NCBI GenBank assembly: GCA_902462635.1
Contig: CABQCN010000067.1
Coordinates: 1-7,271 of the forward strand
Reading direction: 5' to 3'
Length of the DNA: 7,271 nt
Source: an uncultured Oscillospiraceae bacterium
Lineage (GTDB): Bacteria; Bacillota; Clostridia; UBA1212; UBA1255
Positions 1 to 6,253 of this stretch are shown here, in pieces; position 1 is the first letter of the stretch; each line of letters opens with the position of its first letter. The notes beneath the pieces are model-generated. The model was not told where the DNA came from. It saw nothing but the letters and a program-made list of their open reading frames with translations, and did no database searches. A program made the position numbers and the translations under genes.

Positions 1-1071
1 CGGCATGAACACATTCAGTTCGAAATTCCCCTGCGAGGCCGCCATGCCTACCGCCACGTCATTGGCGATTACCTGAACCGCGACCATCGTCATGGATTCG
101 CATTGGGTGGGATTGACTTTTCCCGGCATGATCGAACTTCCCGGTTCGTTTTCCGGAATATGGATTTCGCCGAGGCCGCAGCGCGGTCCGCTGGCCAGCC
201 AGCGGACGTCGTTTGCGATTTTCATCAGATCCGCCGCAAGCGCCTTCAATGCGCCATGTGCGAAAACGAGTTCGTCCTTCGACGTCAGCGCATGGAATTT
301 ATTTTCTGCGGAAACAAAGTTCTTTCCGGTCAGCTGGCTGACAACCTTCGCGACTTCCGGACCGAATTGCTTCGGTGCGTTAAGACCCGTTCCGACCGCC
401 GTTCCGCCCAAAGCCAGCTCCTTGAGTCCGGGAAGCGCCGCTTCCAGCATTCCTTTTGTTTTCTCGATCATATTCCGCCAGCCGCTGATTTCCTGGGAAA
501 ATTTTATCGGCGTCGCATCCTGAAGATGGGTGCGCCCGCTTTTGACGATATCGTCGTTTTCTTTTTCCAGGCGCCTGAGCGTTTCGAGAAACGCATCCAT
601 CGCCGGAAACAGCTGGTCCTCGATTCCGAGCACGGCCGCGATATGCATCGCGGTCGGGAACGTATCGTTGGAACTTTGTGACATATTGATATGATCGTTG
701 GGATGCAGCAGCTTTTCGCCGCAGATTTCATTGCCTCTGTTGGCAATGACTTCGTTCGCGTTCATGTTGGACTGCGTCCCGCTTCCCGTCTGCCAGACGA
801 CGAGCGGGAAATGGTCGTTCAATTTGCCGGCGATGACTTCGTCGCAGGATTGTATAATAATGTTTTTCTTTTCTTCTTCTAATTTTCCAAGATTGAAATT
901 CGCGATCGCCGCGGCTTTCTTCAGGATTCCGAAAGCATGCGTGATTTCACGGGGCATGATTTCGCCGCCGATTTTGAAATTCTGGTAGCTCCGCTGCGTT
1001 TGCGCCGCCCAATACCGGTCGGCAGGAACCTGCATCTCTCCCATTGAATCGCGTTCAATACGATATTCCAT
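1..1071 (-). CDS. fumC: Class II fumarate hydratase (fumarase C), 3' end cut by window edge
   Basis: Fumarase C interconverts fumarate and (S)-malate in the cytoplasm, without an iron-sulfur cluster. The frame is open from ATG 1071 to the window edge and gives 357 residues; full-length relatives have about 460, so roughly the last 100 residues (end of the helical core and the small C-terminal domain) are missing. Hallmarks of the fumarase/aspartase superfamily are in order: SGTQSNMN near residue 100, [11 protein letters not shown] with the active-site His at 182, [10 protein letters not shown], and the signature [13 protein letters not shown] at 311-323 with the catalytic-loop Ser at 312. [10 protein letters not shown] in the signature marks fumarase; aspartase has PAKVNPV. 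The start is fixed by AAGGAGG (1087-1081), nine bases ahead of the ATG, and residues 1-20 align with the start of E. coli FumC. It lies 34 bases after the dehydrogenase gene and is probably co-transcribed with it. Family assignment is very secure. Confidence 0.96.
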   Translation of the reverse strand, partial: MEYRIERDSMGEMQVPADRYWAAQTQRSYQNFKIGGEIMPREITHAFGILKKAAAIANFNLGKLEEEKKNIIIQSCDEVIAGKLNDHFPLVVWQTGSGTQSNMNANEVIANRGNEICGEKLLHPNDHINMSQSSNDTFPTAMHIAAVLGIEDQLFPAMDAFLETLRRLEKENDDIVKSGRTHLQDATPIKFSQEISGWRNMIEKTKGMLEAALPGLKELALGGTAVGTGLNAPKQFGPEVAKVVSQLTGKNFVSAENKFHALTSKDELVFAHGALKALAADLMKIANDVRWLASGPRCGLGEIHIPENEPGSSIMPGKVNPTQCESMTMVAVQVIANDVAVGMAASQGNFELNVFMP

Positions 1072-1105
1072 TTTCGTTTTCCTCCTTTAAAGCTGCACGT
1101 CCGGA

Positions 1106-2056
1106 TTAAAATTCGAGACTTGCAATCATATCCTTCAATACTTTTCCGCTCTTATGCATCAGTGCGACTTCTTCATCCGTGAGCGTAGGCGTGACGCAGC
1201 CTTTGACGCCATCGATCCCTACCACAAACAGATGACTCAGGCAGACGTCGCTGAGACCGTATTCCCCATGCATCATCGAAGAAAGCGTCATGATCGTGTC
1301 TTTGCCGGAGAATAAAGATTCGCAGACGCTGCTGACCGATACGGAGACGGCATAATACGTTGCCTGTTTATATTTGATGATTTTACCGCCCGAAGTTCTG
1401 ACATAATCGATGACTTCGTTATAATTGGGAGGATCCATGGTGTTTTTACCGCTGTATTTTACGCCTTTGCAGTAATCCTCGATCCCAACCGCCGCTACTT
1501 TGGCCAGAGACCAAGGGATAAAGGAGGAATCCCCGTGCTCGCCCATTACGTAAGCGTGGATATTTTTCTGGCTGACTCCGAAATAATCGGAAAGATAATA
1601 CCGCAGGCGGGCCGTATCCAGAATCGTTCCGGAGCCGATCACTTTATTCTGCGGCAGTCCGGAATATTTCATAAATGCATATGTCATGATATCGACAGGA
1701 TTGCTGACGATGATATAAAGCGCCTCCGGTGCGTATTTGGCAATGTCCGGTGCGATTTGCTTCATGATATTCACATTCGTCTGTGCAAGGTCGAGCCGCG
1801 ACTGACCGGCTTTTCTCGGAAGTCCTGAAGATATGATCACGATATCCGACCCTTCCGCGTCTTTATAAGTCCCGGAATAAACGGTTACCGGACAGCAGAA
1901 CGGGGTACCCTGCTTGATATCCATCGCTTCGCCGAGCGCTTTCTCTTCATTAATGTCAATGAGTACGATTTCAGAAGCAATTCCTTTCACGGTCATCGTA
2001 TAGGCAATTGTCGAACCAACGCTTCCGGCACCTATGATAGTTACCTTATTGCTCAT
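1106..2056 (-). CDS. Lactate/malate dehydrogenase family enzyme, probably malate dehydrogenase (LDH-like)
   Basis: NAD-dependent 2-hydroxyacid dehydrogenase of 316 residues, a normal family length. Visible parts: Rossmann motif GAGSVG at 9-14, Asp34 that favours NAD over NADP, the mobile loop PRKAGQSR (80-87), Asn119, Asp147, Arg150 and the catalytic His174 in GEHGD. Classical numbering makes these N140, D168, R171 and H195. Loop residue 102 (here Arg81) is Arg as in malate dehydrogenase, where lactate dehydrogenase has Gln. Other features look lactate-type: ATYY around Thr233 (position 246) and Arg152 plus His167, which match the R173/H188 fructose-1,6-bisphosphate site of allosteric bacterial LDH. 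The fumC gene 34 bases downstream favours malate. I therefore call it LDH-like malate dehydrogenase (mdh), with L-lactate dehydrogenase (ldh) as the alternative. The start at 2056 is chosen over the in-frame GTG at 2143 because AGAGG sits six bases ahead of it and the GTG falls at the predicted transcription start. Confidence 0.9.
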   Translation of the reverse strand: MSNKVTIIGAGSVGSTIAYTMTVKGIASEIVLIDINEEKALGEAMDIKQGTPFCCPVTVYSGTYKDAEGSDIVIISSGLPRKAGQSRLDLAQTNVNIMKQIAPDIAKYAPEALYIIVSNPVDIMTYAFMKYSGLPQNKVIGSGTILDTARLRYYLSDYFGVSQKNIHAYVMGEHGDSSFIPWSLAKVAAVGIEDYCKGVKYSGKNTMDPPNYNEVIDYVRTSGGKIIKYKQATYYAVSVSVSSVCESLFSGKDTIMTLSSMMHGEYGLSDVCLSHLFVVGIDGVKGCVTPTLTDEEVALMHKSGKVLKDMIASLEF

Positions 2057-2062
2057 ATGCAT

Positions 2063-2067
2063 CCTCT
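2063..2067 (-). promoter_or_regulatory. Ribosome binding site deciding the dehydrogenase start
   Basis: AGAGG on the minus strand. It directly abuts the ATG at 2062 (spacing zero, unusable) and lies six bases from the ATG at 2056, which begins MSNKVTIIGAG. The second ATG is therefore the initiator, and the 29-residue extension back to GTG 2143 is not translated. Confidence 0.7.
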
Positions 2068-2087
2068 TTTCTTTCGGTTTTAATCGC

Positions 2088-2143
2088 CGCGCCGGTATCC
2101 TTTTCCATACATTTCCACACATGGAAAAAGCGCCTGCGCGCAC
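2088..2143 (-). other. Structured 5' leader of the dehydrogenase-fumC transcript
   Basis: The predicted leader runs from about 2143 to 2057 (about 87 nt). On the RNA, UUUUCCAU (2128-2121) pairs perfectly with AUGGAAAA (2108-2101) around a 12-nt loop. The overlapping UUUCCA (2127-2122) can instead pair with UGGAAA (2117-2112) around a 4-nt loop, so the two hairpins exclude each other. Outside them CGCGC (2140-2136) can pair with GCGCG (2092-2088). No U-tract follows and the ribosome site (2067-2063) lies outside the stems, so neither a terminator nor a known riboswitch class is recognised. The same bases could be an operator in DNA form. Confidence 0.4.
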
Positions 2144-2149
2144 TGTTCG

Positions 2150-2178
2150 ATTATCCCATATACGGGACGAATTGTCAA
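2150..2178 (-). promoter_or_regulatory. Sigma-A type promoter of the dehydrogenase-fumC pair
   Basis: Perfect -35 hexamer TTGACA (2178-2173), a spacer of exactly 17 bases, and -10 hexamer GATAAT (2155-2150), one mismatch from consensus. Predicted transcription start is about 2144-2143, giving a leader of about 87 nt. This is the strongest promoter match in the window and implies high basal expression unless an operator blocks it. Confidence 0.75.
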
Positions 2179-2233
2179 TAAAAGCGGATTAATTTTTCAA
2201 ATGCAGTCTATGAATTTACAGTGTTTTGAGAAC

Positions 2234-2264
2234 GAATTTGATATTTTAATAAAATCAAGAATTC
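2234..2264. repeat. Imperfect AT-rich inverted repeat upstream of the dehydrogenase promoter
   Basis: The left arm GAATTTGATATTTTA and right arm TAAAATCAAGAATTC are inverted copies apart from small gaps: GAATT/AATTC, TGAT/ATCA and TTTTA/TAAAA all pair. It lies about 55 bases upstream of the -35 box. It could be a binding site for a regulator, a weak AT-rich terminator for the operon ending at 2334, or chance in an AT-rich stretch. The rest of the 2179-2333 gap shows no gene. Confidence 0.3.
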
Positions 2265-2322
2265 TTCACGTACCGGATCTGCTTTGCCACTCTGATTCAA
2301 TGAATTCAGAAAACCGGGATGC

Positions 2323-2345
2323 AAAAATAAAACTTAATTTTTAAG
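2323..2345 (-). terminator. Possible weak terminator of the mazG operon
   Basis: On the minus strand CTTAA-AAA-TTAAG (2345-2333) is followed directly by TTTTATTTTT (2332-2323). The position, overlapping the stop codon of the last gene, and the T-run fit an intrinsic terminator. The stem is only five A/T-rich pairs, so strength is doubtful and read-through into the dehydrogenase-fumC pair is possible. Confidence 0.3.
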
Positions 2346-2531
2346 GAACAGCGTACATCCGATTTCTTTAAAATGCGCGATCTTTTCGTCTATTTTCTCT
2401 ACGCCGCATCCGAGCTTGTCCGCCAGGCATTCCCTGCATAAAAAGGTTTGGGCGCCCCGGTGGATAAGGCGCCTGTAGATCGCAATTTCATCTGCCGATA
2501 AATTTTTGAAGCAACGGATACATTGTGCCAT
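2334..2531 (-). CDS. Small Cys-rich, probably zinc-binding protein of unknown function (65 aa)
   Basis: I do not recognise a named function. The protein has CIRC at residues 4-7 and CREC at 32-35, two CxxC knuckles separated by a helix-like stretch (about residues 12-23), as expected for a four-Cys zinc ribbon or treble-clef fold. Two further Cys are at 42 and 59. The C-terminal part (about 44-57) reads as an amphipathic helix before a short GCTLF tail. No signal peptide or membrane segment is seen, so it is probably cytoplasmic. Small proteins of this type occur in Clostridia as hypothetical proteins (general recollection, not a search). It starts 19 bases after the glycosidase stop, with only a weak GGGGA ribosome site 11 bases ahead, so translation may be coupled to the upstream gene. 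It is the last gene of the inferred operon. The Cys pattern and coding-like composition make a real gene likely. Confidence 0.72.
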   Translation of the reverse strand: MAQCIRCFKNLSADEIAIYRRLIHRGAQTFLCRECLADKLGCGVEKIDEKIAHFKEIGCTLFLKN

Positions 2532-2550
2532 AAACGACGGAATCCCCGTT

Positions 2551-3687
2551 CTAGGCGACGACGCGGCCGCGCATCACTTTGCAGCAATGCGGCTGCAGCA
2601 CTTCGCTGACTTCGATGCCGCCGAGCATATTTACGGGTTCCCCCGTCCACAAATCGGTCAGCCGGAGCTTTTTCCCGGAAACGCGGGAAAGACCGATATC
2701 GACTGCCGAGAACGACAAATGAGACGCCGTATCTTCCAGATTGAACATTCCCACCGCGAAATCGCCGTTGTTCAATAATTTGACCCAGCAATACGTTTTC
2801 GTTCCGAACATCGTATGTACGCCGCCCACAATATACGGCTGGCGGCCGGCGGGGTCCTGATTGATGGCAATAATTTCCCGATTCGTCAGAATCGTTTTTG
2901 CTTCCTCCGACAGATTCCGGATGTCGCAGCCGATCATCAGCGGAGAATTCAGAAATGCCCAAAGGGAAAAATGCGTTTTATATTCTTCAAATGTACAGCC
3001 GTTTACGCCGACGTTGCCGCTTCCGTTCATCCCGACGACGAGCATATCCATATCGTTGAAGCACCCGATCCCGTGATACGGCTGCAGTTCTGCCTGCGCC
3101 AGCGCGACATTTTTGATACTTTCCCAGGAATCGTTGATATCCCCTGTGGAACGCCACATGGAAGCACCCGTCGTTTTGATCCATTGATGCGTTTCTTCCA
3201 TTCCCCAGCTGCAGGCGCTGAACAAAATATCCCTGCCGGAATTAGCAAGCGCGGCGCCCATTTTCCGGTACGTATACGCGGCGCTCGGCGTTTCCGGCCT
3301 GTGGCAGAAATCGTATTTCAGAAAATCCACGCCCCACGAAGCGAATGTTTCCGCGTCTTCAAATTCGTAATCATAACTGGCCGCGTTCCCGAGGCACGTC
3401 CTGTGTCCGGACGACGAATACATTCCGAATTTCAGCCCCTTGGAATGGATATCATCCGCCAAAGCTTTCATTCCTTCCGGAAATTTTTCACGATTCGCCT
3501 GCAGCCGTCCGTCGGCGCCCCGTTCCCATTCCGCCCAGGCATCGTCGATTACGACATATTCATACCCTGCATCCCGGAGTCCGGACGAGACCATCTCGTC
3601 CGCAATTTCCCGGATCAGCGCATCATTGATCTGTGCGCCGAACGTATTCCATGAATTCCACCCCATAGGCGGCGTAAGCTGAACCAT
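2551..3687 (-). CDS. GH27 family alpha-galactosidase-type glycoside hydrolase, cytoplasmic
   Basis: Retaining glycosidase of clan GH-D that removes terminal alpha-linked galactose, or a close analogue, from oligosaccharides. The 378-residue protein begins with the family hallmark PPMGWNSWN (residues 6-14), followed by the substrate-binding pair Asp49-Asp50 in VIDDAW. Next come GHRTCLG, WGVDFLKYDFC with the nucleophile Asp126, and WRSTGDI with the acid/base Asp183. The catalytic barrel runs to about residue 280; the rest fits the usual C-terminal beta-sandwich. There is no signal peptide or membrane segment, so substrates must be imported sugars. The loop CSWG has Ser160 where human alpha-galactosidase A has Glu203; human alpha-N-acetylgalactosaminidase has Ser there, so the exact sugar is open. 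GGGAGGA nine bases ahead supports the start. It follows the foldase gene by 29 bases and has no transporter or sugar regulator beside it, which is odd for a catabolic enzyme. Family is secure; substrate is not. Confidence 0.92.
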   Translation of the reverse strand: MVQLTPPMGWNSWNTFGAQINDALIREIADEMVSSGLRDAGYEYVVIDDAWAEWERGADGRLQANREKFPEGMKALADDIHSKGLKFGMYSSSGHRTCLGNAASYDYEFEDAETFASWGVDFLKYDFCHRPETPSAAYTYRKMGAALANSGRDILFSACSWGMEETHQWIKTTGASMWRSTGDINDSWESIKNVALAQAELQPYHGIGCFNDMDMLVVGMNGSGNVGVNGCTFEEYKTHFSLWAFLNSPLMIGCDIRNLSEEAKTILTNREIIAINQDPAGRQPYIVGGVHTMFGTKTYCWVKLLNNGDFAVGMFNLEDTASHLSFSAVDIGLSRVSGKKLRLTDLWTGEPVNMLGGIEVSEVLQPHCCKVMRGRVVA

Positions 3688-3716
3688 ACTTCCGAATCCT
3701 CCCGATCTGATTTTCG

Positions 3717-5993
3717 TTATTTATCCTTCCCGCTTGCCTCATAGGTCAGATACTCTTTCGCAACCTGTTCTATGATCTCGTTCTGTACGTCCGTCAGTTC
3801 AAGGTTGTGATCCGCGACATACTTCAGAACGCTTTCTTCAAACGTTTGATTTTTGTAGGCGCTCGTAACCGCCGATACGATCGTTTCCGGTTTTGTATTC
3901 GTACTGCTTGCAACCGTACCGGAAGTAGACGTATAATCCGTCAGTCCCTCAAGAATTACAAGTTCATAAGAAGAATCCGTCTTGATGATCGAAACCGTCC
4001 CGATTGTATTCTGAGAAAATGCCCAATCGACGACTTCTTTCGAAGGCGAAGCAGACGTTTTCTTCAGATCCAGCAGTCCTTTTGCCGCGGAAGCGTCCGA
4101 CGCTTCGGAATATCCCGCTACGAGAGCCTCCGCGGAATCTCCGTTTTCCAGTTTCGTTTTCAAGGTTTCCATCAGTTTCAGAACTTCCGCCTGTTCTTCT
4201 TCGGACAGAGCCTCTCCATCGTCATTCAAAAGGCTCCGTGAAATGTGCCGGATCGTTACGATCCTGTAATCATCGGGCGTTTTCTCGTAAAACGCTTTCA
4301 GTTCGCTTTCTTCCGGCTTCATTGCTTCGATCACTTCATTTGCATAATCCGAAGTGAGCATCTGATCGATATAAACCGCTTTATAATCATTTACATTCGC
4401 GTAAACCAGCTTGAGCATGAGTTCGTCGCGCGTCGACACGCCGTAAGCCGTTCCGTAATACTGCAGCATCGAATCGATCTGCGTATCCAGCTCTTCCAAA
4501 CTTTTCGTCCGGTCTTCTTCGGAAACGGTCTTGCCGGCCTCCGCAGCCATATCCTTCGTCGCAAGGAAATTCCGCAGCAATTCCAAGCCGTATTCTTTCG
4601 CGTATTCCAGATACGTTTTTCCGTCTTTATATTCCTTCGTTGCCGCTTCGTTCAAGAGTTCGTAAAATTTTTCTTCGGAGTCGCCCGCGGCAGAGAAATC
4701 ATATCCCGTAAAAATTTCATTCATCGCCTGAGAGAAAAACTGCGTATAATATACTTTCAAAACATCCTGACCCTTATATTTTGCAACGACCGTCGTATCC
4801 GCCTCCGCATCGTGGTATTCCGGCTTTGCAGTCGGCTCCGCAGACGCAGATGGCGCCGGACTCGCCGATTCTACATCGGAAAAGTCTCCGGTAAAAGTAC
4901 GCTTTGCCAATTTATCGATGTACTCCGCATTGCGCTTTTTGATCTCATACTCTTTATTCTCAAGATACGGCGCAGTTTCCTCCTCGACCTGATTGTCAAC
5001 CAGCTCTGTTTTGTAAGCAGATTCCGCTTTCTTCTTGACATCTTCGTTCTCCAGTCCGGGAGTCTCCACTTTTGTGCACTGCATGATATGGTATCCGTAT
5101 TCCGATTCTACGATTTCGATCTCATCCGATGCCTCGGTACGCGCCAGCGCCCACTCTTTAAAAGATGTCACAAAACTCGAGTCGCTTTTGACCGTATAAT
5201 AGCCATCGTTATTCGGCTTTCCCTCGCTGCTCACATCGTCCGATTCTTTCAGGATTTCATTGAATGTAATTTCTCCGTTCTTATATTTTTCCACAAGCGC
5301 CTGCGCCTTTTTATAAGCTTCCGCTTTCTCCTCTTTATCCATTTTCTCGGTGTTGATCAAAGAATGGCGAACCTCTACCGACTTGTAGTCCTTTTTATGC
5401 TGTTCAAAATATTCCGCAAGTTCGTCGTCGGAAGGCGTAATTTGATCCTGCAGCGCCGTTTTATAATTTTCCAGGCTGCTCGACATGGTGAAATATTCGA
5501 TCAGGTCGTCATACGTCATTCCGTACGCCGTCTGCACGAATTTCTGCACCGTAGCGGCGCCGAAAGAAGAGCCGTAATACGAAAACATCTGCGCTACGTA
5601 AGATTCCGCGGAGCTTTTCTGCTTTTCTATTTCCGATTCCGAAGGCCATCCGTCTTTCCCCGAATATATTTGATATTGGATCATGAATTCTCTGCAGGCC
5701 TCAAGCGCTTCTTCTATAAAAACATCATAGTAGGGCGTTTCATCTTTTTTCGTTTCCTTGAGGTTATTATAAAGCGATTCTCCGTTCAATGAAAAATCGA
5801 TTTCCGTATTTCCCGTTTGCTGCGCTTCAGAAACTTTCAGCGTAAAATTATTGATAAATAATCCATCCGGAATCGCAGCGCCGTTCACCGTGCCGACGCT
5901 AGCTTTGTTTTTGTCTTTCTTGCAGCCCGCCAGCACGCCGGCCGCCATCGCGCAGGATAATACAAGCGCGATTACTTTCGTACACTTTTTCAT
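3717..5993 (-). CDS. Lipoprotein PrsA/SurA-like peptidyl-prolyl isomerase with two parvulin-like halves
   Basis: Predicted membrane-anchored foldase of 758 residues acting outside the cytoplasm on secreted proteins. Residues 1-24 are a lipoprotein signal: MKKCTK, a hydrophobic core, and lipobox LAGC with Cys24 as the lipidated residue. A SurA_N-like helical region (about 35-200) leads into a parvulin domain (about 205-308) that opens with VRHSLI and closes with the typical GYHIMQ (300-305). A Ser/Ala/Pro/Glu linker (376-391) joins a second half repeating the plan: MLQYYGTAYG (509-518) matches MFSYYGSSFG (136-145), and IRHI at 581-584 matches VRHS at 208-211, always 373 residues apart. The second parvulin domain lacks GYHI (it reads SYELVI) and may not be active. 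At about 290-330 residues, ordinary PrsA is less than half as long. The start is the ATG after GGAGG, not the in-frame TTG at 6011 that overlaps the rqcP stop. Catalytic activity is inferred. Confidence 0.88.
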   Translation of the reverse strand: MKKCTKVIALVLSCAMAAGVLAGCKKDKNKASVGTVNGAAIPDGLFINNFTLKVSEAQQTGNTEIDFSLNGESLYNNLKETKKDETPYYDVFIEEALEACREFMIQYQIYSGKDGWPSESEIEKQKSSAESYVAQMFSYYGSSFGAATVQKFVQTAYGMTYDDLIEYFTMSSSLENYKTALQDQITPSDDELAEYFEQHKKDYKSVEVRHSLINTEKMDKEEKAEAYKKAQALVEKYKNGEITFNEILKESDDVSSEGKPNNDGYYTVKSDSSFVTSFKEWALARTEASDEIEIVESEYGYHIMQCTKVETPGLENEDVKKKAESAYKTELVDNQVEEETAPYLENKEYEIKKRNAEYIDKLAKRTFTGDFSDVESASPAPSASAEPTAKPEYHDAEADTTVVAKYKGQDVLKVYYTQFFSQAMNEIFTGYDFSAAGDSEEKFYELLNEAATKEYKDGKTYLEYAKEYGLELLRNFLATKDMAAEAGKTVSEEDRTKSLEELDTQIDSMLQYYGTAYGVSTRDELMLKLVYANVNDYKAVYIDQMLTSDYANEVIEAMKPEESELKAFYEKTPDDYRIVTIRHISRSLLNDDGEALSEEEQAEVLKLMETLKTKLENGDSAEALVAGYSEASDASAAKGLLDLKKTSASPSKEVVDWAFSQNTIGTVSIIKTDSSYELVILEGLTDYTSTSGTVASSTNTKPETIVSAVTSAYKNQTFEESVLKYVADHNLELTDVQNEIIEQVAKEYLTYEASGKDK

Positions 5994-5998
5994 AGGTT

Positions 5999-6003
5999 CC
6001 TCC
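5999..6003 (-). promoter_or_regulatory. Ribosome binding site deciding the foldase start
   Basis: GGAGG lies five bases ahead of ATG 5993, which begins the lipoprotein signal MKKCTK. The longer in-frame reading from TTG 6011 starts before this site, inside the end of rqcP, and would put acidic residues in front of the signal peptide, so it is rejected. Confidence 0.7.
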
Positions 6004-6007
6004 GTAT

Positions 6008-6253
6008 TCAATCCGTAATAATTCTATATAGATCCTTCGCATCGTCCTTTCGGACCGTTTCCGCCACCTGCAGGATTTCAAACTTCGTCTTGCTTCCTGC
6101 AAAAGAGACTTCCACCACATCGCCCGGCTTCACCTCTGTGCCGGCCTTCGCCGGCCTGCCGTTGATCGAAACGCGTCCGCCGTCGCAGGCTTCGTTCGCT
6201 ACCGTGCGCCGTTTCATAATGCGGGAAACTTTTAAAAACTTATCGATTCTCAT
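6008..6253 (-). CDS. rqcP: S4-domain RNA-binding protein RqcP (YabO/Hsp15 family)
   Basis: Small ribosome-associated protein of 81 residues. In Bacillus subtilis RqcP (YabO) binds the 50S subunit with RqcH at stalled, peptidyl-tRNA-blocked subunits and supports alanine tailing of the nascent chain. The whole chain is one S4 fold: MRIDKFLKVSRIMKRR at residues 1-16 is nearly the same as YabO, with the basic patch Arg2, Lys8, Arg11 and Arg16. GGRVSINGRPAKAG (25-38) is the S4 core, and VKPGDVVEV (about 42-50) completes it. AAGGAG nine bases before the ATG supports the start. The first 14 bases overlap the end of mazG, as expected for translational coupling, and in Firmicutes these two genes are commonly neighbours. 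In B. subtilis yabP, yabQ and divIC follow; here the foldase gene follows 14 bases later. Confidence is high for family and good for the ortholog. Confidence 0.92.
   Translation of the reverse strand: MRIDKFLKVSRIMKRRTVANEACDGGRVSINGRPAKAGTEVKPGDVVEVSFAGSKTKFEILQVAETVRKDDAKDLYRIITD

Noticed and set aside
103..681. Plus-strand open frames across the fumC region
   Set aside because: They lie opposite an intact fumarase frame that is open from 1071 to base 1; their products show no family resemblance.
2057..2143. N-terminal extension of the dehydrogenase to GTG 2143
   Set aside because: That GTG falls at the predicted transcription start, the extension has no family match, and AGAGG is positioned for ATG 2056.
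2161..2264. Rex-type (NADH-sensing) operator near the dehydrogenase promoter
   Set aside because: Expected for such a gene, but I find no TTGT-n-ACAA dyad of the right spacing; the inverted repeat at 2234-2264 does not match the Rex pattern.
2815..3654. A 279-codon plus-strand frame opposite the glycosidase gene
   Set aside because: The minus strand has every GH27 hallmark in frame. The plus-strand product has no recognisable motif and no ribosome site.
4245..5792. A 515-codon open frame on the plus strand opposite the foldase gene
   Set aside because: It is an antisense shadow. The translation is rich in Arg, Phe and Ile in no domain pattern, while the minus strand shows a signal peptide, lipobox and parvulin motifs with a proper ribosome site.
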